Shown here piece after piece: positions 16,127-24,440 of a stretch of DNA of 64,000 nucleotides. The translations under genes were made by a program, and so were the position numbers. The stretch's first letter is position 1. Every line of letters starts with the position of its first letter. The notes beneath the pieces are model-generated. The model saw only the letters and a list, made by a program, of their open reading frames with translations, did no database searches and was not told the DNA's origin. Source of the stretch: Streptomyces flaveolus (GTDB lineage Bacteria > Actinomycetota > Actinomycetes > Streptomycetales > Streptomycetaceae); contig NZ_BMRV01000012.1 in the NCBI RefSeq assembly GCF_014648815.1, positions 186,001-250,000 of the forward strand, in the 5' to 3' direction.

Positions 16127-16190
16127 TCCCGACGTACGCGATTCCCCCGTACGCACTCCCCGACGTACGCAATCCCGACGTACGCAAGCC
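16127..16190. repeat. Tandem GTACGCA repeats
   Basis: Four imperfect copies of a CCCGACGTACGCAAT-like unit of 14-16 bases run head to tail between the HEAT-like gene and the ABC exporter. Each copy contains the self-complementary core GTAC. An 8-bp hairpin (16090-16097 with 16113-16120) just upstream may end the preceding transcript. The array could be an operator for the exporter or a small minisatellite. Confidence 0.6.
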
Positions 16191-16306
16191 CCGGCACACG
16201 TTCCCGGCCCGCGGGACGGTGTGGCGCGGTCCTGGCCGAAGAGGTAGGAAGGCGCGAGGCGAGAAAGCGCTTGCCCTGCCCCTCGGTCATCAGGAGGACC
16301 ACGCCG

Positions 16307-18076
16307 ATGGCGTCGTCGTTGGAAAAGCCGCTCGACCACCGCTACCGGGGCGAGCACCCGATACGCACGCTCGTCTACCTGCTCCGCGCCGACCGTCGCC
16401 GGCTGGCCGGAGCGGTCGCGGTGTTCACCGTCAAGCACAGCCCGGTCTGGCTGCTGCCCCTCATCACCGCGTCCATCATCGACACCGTCGTCCAGCACCG
16501 GCCGATCGGCACGCTGTGGACCAGCACCGGGATCATCATGTTCATCCTGGTGGTCAACTACCCGCTGCACCTGCTGTACGTCCGCCTCCTGTACGGCAGC
16601 GTCCGCCGCATGGGCACCGCCCTGCGGTCCGCCCTGTGCACGCGCATGCAGCAGCTCTCCATCGGCTACCACTCGCGGGTCAGCGCCGGCGTCCTGCAGG
16701 CCAAGGTCGTGCGGGACGTGGAAACCGTGGAACAGATGGTGCAGCAGACCGCCGAGACCGGCCTCGGCGCGCTCACCGTCCTCACCGGCGGCCTCGTCAT
16801 CATCGCCGTCCGCACACCGGAGTTCCTGCCCGTCTTCCTCGTCGTCGTGCCCGCCGCCTCCCTCCTCGTCGCCCGCCTGCGCGCCCGGCTGCGCGCCCAC
16901 AACGAACACTTCCGGCACGAGGTGGAGACCCTCTCCTCCCGCGTCACCGAGATGACCCGGCTCATCCCGGTCACCCGCGCCCACGGGCTGGAGGGCAAGG
17001 CGCTGCGTCGCATGGACGGAACCCTGGACCGGCTGCTCACCTCCGGGATGCGCCTCGACCTGGTCAACGGCCGCTTCGGCTCGCTGTCCTGGGTCGTGCT
17101 CAACGTCGTCGGCGTCGCGGTCCTCGCGGGCGCGGCGCTCGTCTCGTACTACGACGTGTGGGGCGTCAGCGCCGGCGACGTCGTCATGCTCAGCGCCTTC
17201 CTGACCACGCTGACCAACTCCACGACAACGCTGGCGGGCCTGGCCCCGGTCATCACCAAGGGCCTGGAGTCCGTCCGTTCGGTCGGCGAGGTGCTCCAGG
17301 CGCCCGAACTGGAGGACAACGAGGGCAAGGCGGAGCTCGGCTCCCTGCGCGGGGCCGTCACCTTCGAGAACGTCGGACACGTCTACGAGAGCGACGGGCG
17401 GCCCGCCGTGAGCGACTTCACCCTCGCGGTCGACCCCGGCGAGACCGTCGCGCTGGTCGGCGCCTCCGGCGCGGGCAAGTCCACCGTGCTCAACCTGGTG
17501 ATCGGCTTCCTGCGTCCCACCAGTGGCCGGCTGCTGCTCGACGGGATCGACATGAACACCCTCGACCTGCGCACCTACCGGCGCTTCGTCTCGGTGGTGC
17601 CGCAGGAGTCGATCCTCTTCGACGGCACGATCCGGGAGAACGTCGCCTACGGCATGGACGACGCCGACGAGGAGGCGGTGCGCGCGGCGCTGCGCGACGC
17701 CAATGCGCTGGAGTTCGTCGAGCGGTTGCCGCAGGGACTGGACACCCTGGTCGGGGAGCACGGCGCCCGGCTGTCCGGCGGGCAGCGACAGCGCCTGGCC
17801 ATCGCCCGGGCCCTGATCCGCGACCCCAAGGTGCTCATCCTGGACGAGGCCACCTCGGCCCTGGACACCCGGTCGGAGGCGCTCGTCCAGCAGGCCCTCG
17901 CCCGGCTGCTGCGCGGACGCACCACCTTCGTCGTGGCGCACCGGCTGTCCACCGTGCGCGGCGCGGACCGGATCGTGGTGATGGGGGAGGGCCGCGTCCT
18001 GGAGACCGGCACGCACGAGGAACTCCTGCGCAGGCAAGGGGCGTACACGGCCCTGCACAGCGGTCAGGTCGCCTGA
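16307..18076 (+). CDS. ABC exporter, fused membrane and ATPase domains
   Basis: A 589-residue half-transporter; ATG 16307 has AGGAGG nine bases upstream. Residues about 30-320 form a six-helix membrane domain. The ATPase domain has Walker A G-A-S-G-A-G-K-S at 385-392, Q-loop Gln433, signature L-S-G-G-Q at 489-493, Walker B L-I-L-D-E near 510-514 and switch His545. It probably works as a homodimer, since no second half-transporter gene is adjacent. Families of this type export peptides, lipids or drugs; the substrate cannot be read from sequence. It lies 850 bases upstream of the convergent tgm RiPP genes, and export of that peptide is an untested possibility. Confidence 0.9.
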   Translation: MASSLEKPLDHRYRGEHPIRTLVYLLRADRRRLAGAVAVFTVKHSPVWLLPLITASIIDTVVQHRPIGTLWTSTGIIMFILVVNYPLHLLYVRLLYGSVRRMGTALRSALCTRMQQLSIGYHSRVSAGVLQAKVVRDVETVEQMVQQTAETGLGALTVLTGGLVIIAVRTPEFLPVFLVVVPAASLLVARLRARLRAHNEHFRHEVETLSSRVTEMTRLIPVTRAHGLEGKALRRMDGTLDRLLTSGMRLDLVNGRFGSLSWVVLNVVGVAVLAGAALVSYYDVWGVSAGDVVMLSAFLTTLTNSTTTLAGLAPVITKGLESVRSVGEVLQAPELEDNEGKAELGSLRGAVTFENVGHVYESDGRPAVSDFTLAVDPGETVALVGASGAGKSTVLNLVIGFLRPTSGRLLLDGIDMNTLDLRTYRRFVSVVPQESILFDGTIRENVAYGMDDADEEAVRAALRDANALEFVERLPQGLDTLVGEHGARLSGGQRQRLAIARALIRDPKVLILDEATSALDTRSEALVQQALARLLRGRTTFVVAHRLSTVRGADRIVVMGEGRVLETGTHEELLRRQGAYTALHSGQVA

Positions 18077-18243
18077 CCGCCATCTCGGCGTTCCGTCCCT
18101 TTTCTCCCTTGTTGTCGACCCATCAAGGCGTCGGTCGGACACAAAACGAAGGAATTCCGTCAATTGCGAGCGAGGGCGCTCATGGGGTGAATGTTTCGTC
18201 AGGGTTCGGGCATACGCAGCGAAAATCGAGAGAGGGGCGCTTC

Positions 18244-18507
18244 GTGCTCGAACCGGACCCGAAGGTCGTCAGGGAGTTGCTGACACGGTACGCGTCACTG
18301 CGGATCGCTCAGGCGGAGAGGGAGCGGCCGGCGGCGGCGCGCGAGCTGGCGGACGTCAGCTACACGCTGTGCGTGATGACGGCGACGACCAGCATCCATG
18401 ACGCGGTGGCCAAGGCTGACGCGCTGCTGCTGGCCAAGGGGCGGACACCGGACGCCGCCCGGGCGGCGGACCCGGACGGGGAGAGCGGCCTGTCCCTGGC
18501 CGTGTGA
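18244..18507 (+). CDS. DUF5133-type small protein (87 aa)
   Basis: GTG 18244 follows AGAGGGG. The protein begins M-L-E-P-D-P-K-V-V-R-E-L-L-T-R-Y and continues A-R-E-L-A-D-V-S-Y-T-L-C-V-M-T, the conserved pattern of small Streptomyces DUF5133 proteins. It is helical and soluble and has no catalytic motif. In-frame sequence continues far upstream as a shadow of the ABC exporter, so the start is set by the ribosome-binding site and family conservation. Some family members lie in secondary-metabolite clusters; function unknown. Confidence 0.85.
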   Translation: MLEPDPKVVRELLTRYASLRIAQAERERPAAARELADVSYTLCVMTATTSIHDAVAKADALLLAKGRTPDAARAADPDGESGLSLAV

Positions 18508-18708
18508 CACCGCCGTACCCGGGGCCCGTCCTGCGGATCCGGCCGGGACCGTCCGGCCCGGCCCGCGGAACGGGCCCCGCGCACGACCGGACCGTGCTGA
18601 GTCCCCGTCACCTACTCGGGGGAAAGGGCACCACCGGACGGCCGGACGCCTAGACTGCTCAGTCGCGCCTCCGTACGGGGGCGGACGACAGGAAAGGCGC
18701 GTTGACGG

Positions 18709-18924
18709 GTGTTCCAGGATTCCCCCATCTACGACCGACTCGTCGCCGAATGCGGTGACGTCCCCACGCAGGTGCGCCGGGAGGCCGAGCGAGTGAGCAG
18801 GGAACTGGAGGTCGTCATGCGTCCCCTGCATTCGCCCGGCCACCTGCCCGGCGCCGAGCGCACCCCGTCGCCCGGAGCCGGCTGGCAGCGCACCGCGCTG
18901 CTGCCCGGACCGCGCCCGCACTGA
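18709..18924 (+). CDS. Small conserved hypothetical protein (71 aa)
   Basis: GTG 18709 is preceded by AGGAAAGG. The first half is amphipathic helix (I-Y-D-R-L-V-A-E-C-G-D-V-P-T-Q-V-R-R-E-A-E-R-V); the second half is Pro/Gly-rich. I recall similar small proteins as common in Streptomyces, without a known role. A TAGACT -10-like sequence lies about 55 bases upstream. It converges on the ATP-grasp gene with only six bases between the stop codons. Confidence 0.65.
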   Translation: MFQDSPIYDRLVAECGDVPTQVRREAERVSRELEVVMRPLHSPGHLPGAERTPSPGAGWQRTALLPGPRPH

Positions 18925-18930
18925 CGAGGC

Positions 18931-19914
18931 TCACCCGACGATCGCCGGGTCCGCGCCGTCCGCCGCCGTCGGCTCCGCGCCGCCGGGACGGGCCAGCCAC
19001 TCGGCGATGGTGCGGGCGATCGGCTGACCCGTGTCCACCTCGACAAAACCGAACTGCCCCGACTGGTTGCACTCCAGGAACCACCAGGTGCCGTCCCCGT
19101 CCTCGGCGAAGTCGAAGGCCCCGTACGCCAGGTGCGCCCCGCGCATGTAGGCGAGGACGGCCTCGGCGACGCGCTGCGGCACCTCGGCCGGCCGCCACGG
19201 CTCACCGGAAGAGGAGAAACGGACGTCCACCTCCGGGTCCCGGCCGGCGAGGGTCGCCCTGCGGGCGGCGAGCAGCCGGTCGCCGACCACGGTGAGACGG
19301 ACGTCGGCACGCTTGGCGACCCGGCGTTGCAGCAGCGTCGGGCCGTGGGCGACGGCGGAGAAGTCCGCCTCGGGCGGGACCCGGCTGGTCGGCACCGCCA
19401 GCGGCGGATCCTGCGGGTGCGCGCCGGAGACGGGCTTGACCACGAGATCCGGGTACCGCTCGGCGAACTCGCGTGCCGCCCGCGGGAACGTCGTGATCAG
19501 CGTGGCCGGCACGGGCAGCCCGCACTCCTGGGCGTGACGCAGCTGCCAGGGCTTGTACCGGGCCCGGTGGGCCGCGTCGGGCTGGTTCATCCACCGCGCC
19601 CCGCAGCCGCGGAGCATGCCGTAGAGCGCCTGCGAGGACTCCTCGGTCAGCCACGCCGAGGGCTCGGCGGCCCGCGCGGCCGCACCGCCCGGCCTGCGCA
19701 CCCAGACGGACCGCAGCCCCCCGATGCTCACCAGGCGGCCCCCCGAGGACAGATGACCGCGGAAGGAGCCGTGCACGAACTCGCCGGAGAGCGCGACGGA
19801 ATGGGTCAGATCGGCGGGGTCCAGACGGACCACCGGCACTCCCGACGCGTTCAGGTGCACGACCACCATGTCCGCGGTGACGTCCTCTTCACAGGTCAGG
19901 ATCAGCACGGTCAT
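18931..19914 (-). CDS. tgmB: ATP-grasp RiPP maturase (MvdD/TgmB-like)
   Basis: A 327-residue ATP-grasp ligase that should form side-chain ester or amide links in the peptide encoded just upstream. A pre-ATP-grasp domain covers about residues 1-110 (L-T-C-E-E-D-V-T-A-D). The catalytic core shows V-V-K-P-V-S-G with Lys160 for ATP, R-A-D-V-R-L-T-V-V-G with Asp204/Arg206, and the metal site Asp268 (G-A-F-D-F-A) with F-L-E-C-N-Q-S-G-Q around Glu281/Asn283. MvdD-type enzymes make omega-ester-linked graspetides. It lies 16 bases after the precursor gene on the same strand. No protein-isoaspartate-type methyltransferase, the third gene of many tgm loci, is adjacent. Confidence 0.9.
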   Translation of the reverse strand: MTVLILTCEEDVTADMVVVHLNASGVPVVRLDPADLTHSVALSGEFVHGSFRGHLSSGGRLVSIGGLRSVWVRRPGGAAARAAEPSAWLTEESSQALYGMLRGCGARWMNQPDAAHRARYKPWQLRHAQECGLPVPATLITTFPRAAREFAERYPDLVVKPVSGAHPQDPPLAVPTSRVPPEADFSAVAHGPTLLQRRVAKRADVRLTVVGDRLLAARRATLAGRDPEVDVRFSSSGEPWRPAEVPQRVAEAVLAYMRGAHLAYGAFDFAEDGDGTWWFLECNQSGQFGFVEVDTGQPIARTIAEWLARPGGAEPTAADGADPAIVG

Positions 19915-19930
19915 TCTCGGCGGCCCGTGT

Positions 19931-20122
19931 TCAGTCGTCGAAGTGAGTCTTCGACCCCGCCGTGGAGGTCGTGGTCCCCAGTTCTCTCAGCAGCGCGTGG
20001 TCGCAGGCGGCCACACGCCCGTCGAGGAGCACGTTCAACTGCAGCCCGGAGTCGTAGACGTACGGAGTCGTGGCTTCCAACTCCACTGCGGGCCGTGCGT
20101 AGTTGAGCGCGAACGGTTGCAT
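19931..20122 (-). CDS. tgmA: Graspetide precursor peptide (TgmA-like)
   Basis: A 63-residue RiPP precursor with AGGGAGAG before its ATG. The leader carries the family pattern P-F-A-L-N-Y-A-R-P, then T-T-P-Y-V-Y-D, then L-Q-L-N-V-L-L-D-G-R-V-A-A. The C-terminal core from about residue 49 reads G-T-T-T-S-T-A-G-S-K-T-H-F-D-D: hydroxyl donors (Thr50-52, Ser53, Thr54, Ser57, Thr59) precede the carboxylates Asp62/Asp63, as needed for ester cross-links. Modification by the adjacent ATP-grasp enzyme is strongly implied. A TATAAG -10-like hexamer lies on this strand at 20216-20211. How the core is cleaved and exported is not encoded nearby, apart from a distant ABC exporter. Confidence 0.9.
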   Translation of the reverse strand: MQPFALNYARPAVELEATTPYVYDSGLQLNVLLDGRVAACDHALLRELGTTTSTAGSKTHFDD

Positions 20123-20241
20123 CGTCTCTCCCTAGTCGGTGCTGCGCCGATCAAGCGATGGTCCCTGTGCGCCGTCGCCTGGTCCGCCGACTTCCTTCGG
20201 CTTCCAGAGACTTATACGAATCGAACGGGTGATTGGTTTCC

Positions 20242-20547
20242 TTACGCAGCGTAGTCACGGGGCGGGCGCGTGCCCCGTCCCCGCTCGCCGAGGGAGCCGC
20301 GCACGGAGCGCAGGGCGAGGAGCAGTACGCCGATGTCGTCCAGATACACCGGATCGGGCACGAGGTCCGCCGGCAGCACGAAATAGAGGACGGCGCCCCA
20401 GAAGACCCACCGGGGCCCGCTGGGCAGCCCGGCCCTTCTGAGGTCCCGTCGGGTACGGACCAGCCGTACCAGGACCCCGACGGCCACGCAGAGGGCGACC
20501 GCCGCGAGCGACACCGCCGCGACGATCACCACTGTGGTCGTATCCAC
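20242..20547 (-). CDS. DUF1232 (YkvA-like) small membrane protein
   Basis: A 101-residue protein if started at the GTG at 20545-20547, which has AGGAGGAGG upstream; an ATG at 20574 would add nine residues. The N-terminal hydrophobic segment (V-V-I-V-A-A-V-S-L-A-A-V-A-L-C-V-A-V-G) is followed by the DUF1232 signature F-V-L-P-A-D-L-V-P-D-P-V-Y-L-D-D-I-G-V. Function of the family is unknown. It lies upstream of tgmA on the same strand but 119 bases away, with its own stop, so it is probably a separate unit. Confidence 0.85.
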   Translation of the reverse strand: MDTTTVVIVAAVSLAAVALCVAVGVLVRLVRTRRDLRRAGLPSGPRWVFWGAVLYFVLPADLVPDPVYLDDIGVLLLALRSVRGSLGERGRGTRPPRDYAA

Positions 20548-20752
20548 CCCGCCCCTCCTCCTGGTGCGCGGCACATGCCTTGCCTGTCGGATTCCCGCTC
20601 GGGGCGGCGATAAGTCTGTGCGCCGGGTCTCTCATCCCCGTGGCCCGCCCGAGTGGCACCGTGCGGTGGAGGCGCTTAGTAATGGGCACCACATCGCGTG
20701 TCGCACGTCGGGGACGCAGGGCGGCCGCACCCCCCATCCCACGGAGAAGATC

Positions 20753-22225
20753 ATGACCACCGGCTCCTCATCATCCCGTACGACCGAATACGCCATATCC
20801 GCCGTGGACCTGCCGGCCGCGGAGACGACCACGGCCACGGGCACGCACACGATCCGGCCCGGAATCGCGCAGGCCGCCGCGGAGGCCGCCACCGTCCGGC
20901 CCTCGGCCGCCCGCTCGCCCGTCCCACGGGGACCCGTCCCGAGGGAACCCACCCCGCGGGAGCGGACGTTCCAGGCGGCCGACGCCCACCGGGCGGCCCC
21001 CTACGAACCGGTCCCCGAACCGGACGACGAGGACCTCTTCACGGACGAGGACCTCTTCGGCGACGAACCGGTCGGCGACGAACCCGCCCGCCGTGAACAC
21101 GAGCCCGCCGTCCACGAACCGTTCGCCGGTGAACCCTTCGCCCGTGAACCCGTCGCCCCCGACGACGCGTCGCGGTCGTACGGCGACCCCGTCGGGGACC
21201 TGGTGCGCGCCGCCGTTGCCGACCGGCCGCTGGAAGAGGTCGTCGACCTGATCGCGATGCTGGAGCAGTCCCCCCAGTACGCGCAGGCCACGGGCGACGC
21301 GCTCCGCGCGGTGGGCGTCAACCGGTCCGTGGAGGACGTCACCCGGCTGGCGGGCCTGCTGACCCGGCCGCCCCGCCGTCCGGACAGCGCGGACGAGGCG
21401 ATCCGCGCCGCGGCGGCGCACCGCTCGGTGGAGGACGTGACCCGGCTGATGGCCCTGCTGCACCGCACCCCCCTGGAGCCGCACTGCGGTCAGGAGGCCG
21501 TACGGGCCGCCGCCACCGGCCGTCCGGTGGAGGAACTGGTCGAACTGATCGGCCGGCTCGCCGAGGAACAGCGGGTGCACGCCGACCGGCCGGACCCCCG
21601 GCTCGCGCAGCCCGTCCAGGAGGACCCGTACGCGCATGAGGCGGCGGCGCCCGCCGAAGCGCCGGCGCCCGCAGGAGCCGGTCCCCGCGGCCGCGAACGA
21701 CGCCGCGGGCTGCGCCCGGCCCGGCGGGACCGGACCCGGACCCGGGACCACGCGCCGCGTGACCGCGGCCGAGACCGCGGTCCCGCGGCACGGCGGGCCG
21801 CCCGGCGGGCGCTGTGGCCGACGTGGCTCACCGTCCTCGCACTCGCCGGCTGCGGCGTGGCCTACTTCCCGCTGCACCAGAACGACGCGACCGTCCGCGG
21901 CTACGCCTTCGCCCTCGGCTTCTCGGCGCTCTGCCTGGTCGTCGCGCTGGTCCTGACCGTGCGCGCGGCCGTGCCGGTGCTCGCCGTGGCGGTCGTGCTG
22001 CCCGCGGCGCTCGCCGCGGCCAAGCTGTACGGCACCACCGCCCCCTCGGTGGAGATGTCCCGCACCGTCGACCTCACCCTCGCGCCCGTCTGGGTCGCCG
22101 TGGGGGTCGCCGTACTGGCGTCACTGGTCGCACTGACGGCACTGTGCGCACGGGTCGCCTCGCAGGCACCCGCCAGGAGCAGGCCGGCCCGCCCGGTCGC
22201 CCGGGCACGCCGCGTCGCGGACTGA
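20753..22225 (+). CDS. Repeat-bearing integral membrane protein, unknown function
   Basis: A 490-residue protein; ATG 20753 has GGAGAAG upstream. Residues about 60-145 are an acidic disordered stretch with repeated D-E-D-L-F and E-P-F-A-G/R-E-P motifs. Residues about 145-275 contain four tandem 37-40 residue helical repeats, each with a V-E-D-V/E-L-V-x-L-I/M-x-L-L core (for example R-S-V-E-D-V-T-R-L-M-A-L-L). A basic Arg-rich linker follows and then four or five transmembrane helices to the C-terminus. This looks like a membrane-anchored protein with a cytoplasmic interaction domain. I do not recognise the family. It is divergent from the DUF1232 gene and convergent with the molybdenum-oxidase operon, from which a 22-bp hairpin separates it. 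Confidence 0.8.
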   Translation: MTTGSSSSRTTEYAISAVDLPAAETTTATGTHTIRPGIAQAAAEAATVRPSAARSPVPRGPVPREPTPRERTFQAADAHRAAPYEPVPEPDDEDLFTDEDLFGDEPVGDEPARREHEPAVHEPFAGEPFAREPVAPDDASRSYGDPVGDLVRAAVADRPLEEVVDLIAMLEQSPQYAQATGDALRAVGVNRSVEDVTRLAGLLTRPPRRPDSADEAIRAAAAHRSVEDVTRLMALLHRTPLEPHCGQEAVRAAATGRPVEELVELIGRLAEEQRVHADRPDPRLAQPVQEDPYAHEAAAPAEAPAPAGAGPRGRERRRGLRPARRDRTRTRDHAPRDRGRDRGPAARRAARRALWPTWLTVLALAGCGVAYFPLHQNDATVRGYAFALGFSALCLVVALVLTVRAAVPVLAVAVVLPAALAAAKLYGTTAPSVEMSRTVDLTLAPVWVAVGVAVLASLVALTALCARVASQAPARSRPARPVARARRVAD

Positions 22226-22234
22226 TCGCCGACC

Positions 22235-22282
22235 CGGCCCACCGTGGTCCCGCCGGACGCCCGGCGGGACCACGGTGGGCCG
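22235..22282. terminator. Very strong bidirectional terminator
   Basis: A perfect 22-bp stem (22235-22256 with 22261-22282) closes on a four-base ACGC loop, exactly between two convergent genes. It is the longest perfect hairpin I found in the window. Confidence 0.85.
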
Positions 22283-22285
22283 CCG

Positions 22286-24415
22286 TCATACCCCCAGCAT
22301 GCCCGCGGGGTGCTCGTGCTCGAGCAGTCCGGAGAGCACCCGGTCCGGGGTGAGCGGGAGTTCGCGGAAGCGGATGCCGGTGGCGTGGTGGACCGCGTTG
22401 CCGACCGCCGCGGCCGAACCGACGATGCCGATCTCGCCGATCCCCTTGCTGCCCATCGGGTTGAGGTGGGCGTCGTCCTCGTCCACCCAGTACGCCTCCA
22501 GGGACGCGACGTCGGCGTGCGCGGGCACGTGGTACGACGCGAGGTCGGACTCGGTGAAGTCGCCGAACGCCGGGTCCACCGTGCTGTCCTCGGTGAGCGC
22601 CATGCCCAGGCCCATCGTCATCCCGCCGATGAACTGCGACCGCGCCGTACGGGCGTTGAGGATGTGCCCGGCGGCGAAGACGCCCAGCATCCGCCGCACC
22701 CGCACCTCCCCGGTGACCGTGTCGACGGTGACCTCGGCGAAGTGCGCCCCGAACGCGTGCCGCGCGTACGGGGTCTCGGCGTCGGCGGTGCCGGTGGTGT
22801 CGGCCTCGGCCACGATGCCCTCGTCGGGCAGCGGACCGACGGGACCGGCCAGACGTTCGGCCAGCCGTGCGCACGCCTCGTGCACGGCCCAGCCCCAGGA
22901 GGCGGTTCCGGACGAGCCGCCCGCCATCGGCGCGAAGCCGAAGTCGCTGTTCGCCACCTCGATGCGGATCCGCTCCAGGGGCACACCGAGCGCGTCGGCC
23001 GCGATCTGCGCGCACACCGTCCGGGCTCCGGTGCCGATGTCCGTGGCGTTGACCCGCACCAGGAAGCCGCCGTCGGGCAGCGCCCGGGCCGACGCGCGGC
23101 AGGGCGAGGCCATCACCGGATACGTGGCGGCGGCCACCCCGCTGCCCACCAGCAGAGGCCCCTCGGCACGCGATCCCGGTCGCGGATCACGCTCCGCCCA
23201 GCCGAACCGGCGCGCGCCCTCGCGCAGACACTCCACGAGGTGCCGGCTGCTGAAGGGCCTGCCGCTGTCGGGCTCGGTCTCCGGCTCGTTGCGGATCCGC
23301 AGCTCCACCGGGTCGACGCCGATCCGGACGGCGAGCTCGTCCATCGCGGACTCCAGCGCGTACATGCCGGGGCACTCGCCCGGGGCGCGCATCCAGGACG
23401 GCGTGGGCACGTCCAGGGGCACCACGCGGTGGAGCGTGTGCAGGGCGGGAGTGCCGTACATGACGCGCGCGGGGACCGCCGCCTGCTCCACGAACTCCTT
23501 CACCCGCGAGGTGTGCGTGGTCACCTCGTGGGAGAGCGACGTCAGCCGCCCGTCGGCCTCGGCGCCGAGGCGCAGCCGGTGCAGGGTCGGCGCGCGGTGG
23601 CCTACGACGGCGGGCAGGTAGCGGCGCGGCAGCGCGACGGTGACCGGCCGGCCGGTGTGCATCGCCGCCATCACGGCCAGGACCACGTCGGGGCGCGGGG
23701 TGCCCTTGGACCCGAAACCTCCGCCCACGTGCTCGGCGAGGACCGTGACCCGGTCCTCGGTCAGCCCGAACAGCCGGGCGAGTTCCTTCCGCACGGCGGT
23801 GCTGCCCTGGCTGGAGGAGTGCACGGTCAGCCGCTCGCCGTCCCACACCGCGGTGCTGCTGTGCGGCTCCATGGGGTGGTTGTGCAGCGGCGGTACCTCG
23901 TACGCGACGTCGACCCGGACCGGCGAGGACGCGAAGGCGCCCTCGGCGTCGCCGTGCTCGGTGACGGCCGGGAAGCCTCCGTTGGCCGTCTCGGGGACGT
24001 AGGCATCGGGGTGGTCCGCGGTGAGCGTCACGTCATGGCTCTCCGCCTCGTAGGTGACGCGGACGGCGGCGGCACCCGCCCGGGCCGCCTCCAGCGTCTC
24101 GCCCACCACCAGGCCCACGAACCAGCCCCGGTGCGGCACGCGCGGGCTCTGCAGCAGGGCTAGCGTCGGGTCGTCGGGCTCTCCCAGCCGGGGTGCGTTC
24201 TCGTGCGTGAGCACCGCGAGCACGCCGGGCAGCGCGAGCGCGGGCGCGACGTCCACACCGGTCACCCGGCCGCGCGCGACCGCCGCCGGCACGGGCCACG
24301 CCTGGACGCGGCCGGGGAAGTCGTACTCGGCGGCGTACCGGGCGGTGCCGGTGACCTTCTCCCGCCCCTCCCGGCGCTCGGCGGGAGCGCCCAGGACGGT
24401 CTCGGTGCCGGTCAT
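22286..24415 (-). CDS. Molybdopterin-binding subunit of an aldehyde/xanthine oxidase
   Basis: A 709-residue large subunit of the xanthine-oxidase family. It holds the molybdenum cofactor site: G-G-G-F-G-S-K-G, the Q-S-motif region, and near the C-terminus K-G-I-G-E-I-G with the catalytic Glu at about residue 661. The opening R-R-E-G-R-E-K-V-T-G-T-A-R-Y-A-A-E-Y matches PaoC/YagR-type proteins. Three genes run 2Fe-2S, FAD, Mo on this strand, the canonical order. These enzymes hydroxylate aldehydes or N-heterocycles. The FAD subunit points to the PaoABC aldehyde oxidase subgroup. No cofactor-insertion chaperone (XdhC/PaoD) is visible downstream, because the operon ends at the strong hairpin. Confidence 0.93.
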   Translation of the reverse strand: MTGTETVLGAPAERREGREKVTGTARYAAEYDFPGRVQAWPVPAAVARGRVTGVDVAPALALPGVLAVLTHENAPRLGEPDDPTLALLQSPRVPHRGWFVGLVVGETLEAARAGAAAVRVTYEAESHDVTLTADHPDAYVPETANGGFPAVTEHGDAEGAFASSPVRVDVAYEVPPLHNHPMEPHSSTAVWDGERLTVHSSSQGSTAVRKELARLFGLTEDRVTVLAEHVGGGFGSKGTPRPDVVLAVMAAMHTGRPVTVALPRRYLPAVVGHRAPTLHRLRLGAEADGRLTSLSHEVTTHTSRVKEFVEQAAVPARVMYGTPALHTLHRVVPLDVPTPSWMRAPGECPGMYALESAMDELAVRIGVDPVELRIRNEPETEPDSGRPFSSRHLVECLREGARRFGWAERDPRPGSRAEGPLLVGSGVAAATYPVMASPCRASARALPDGGFLVRVNATDIGTGARTVCAQIAADALGVPLERIRIEVANSDFGFAPMAGGSSGTASWGWAVHEACARLAERLAGPVGPLPDEGIVAEADTTGTADAETPYARHAFGAHFAEVTVDTVTGEVRVRRMLGVFAAGHILNARTARSQFIGGMTMGLGMALTEDSTVDPAFGDFTESDLASYHVPAHADVASLEAYWVDEDDAHLNPMGSKGIGEIGIVGSAAAVGNAVHHATGIRFRELPLTPDRVLSGLLEHEHPAGMLGV

Positions 24416-24440
24416 GGAGTCCTCCTCGTCGACGCCGGTG

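Noticed and set aside
16127..16190. Possible CRISPR array
   Set aside because: Units are only 14-16 bases with almost no spacer between them, and there are no cas genes.
15506..18163. 885-codon minus-strand frame opposite the HEAT-like and ABC exporter genes
   Set aside because: Gln/Asp/His/Val-rich composition typical of the antisense of GC-rich genes, no motifs. The plus strand has clear ABC signatures.
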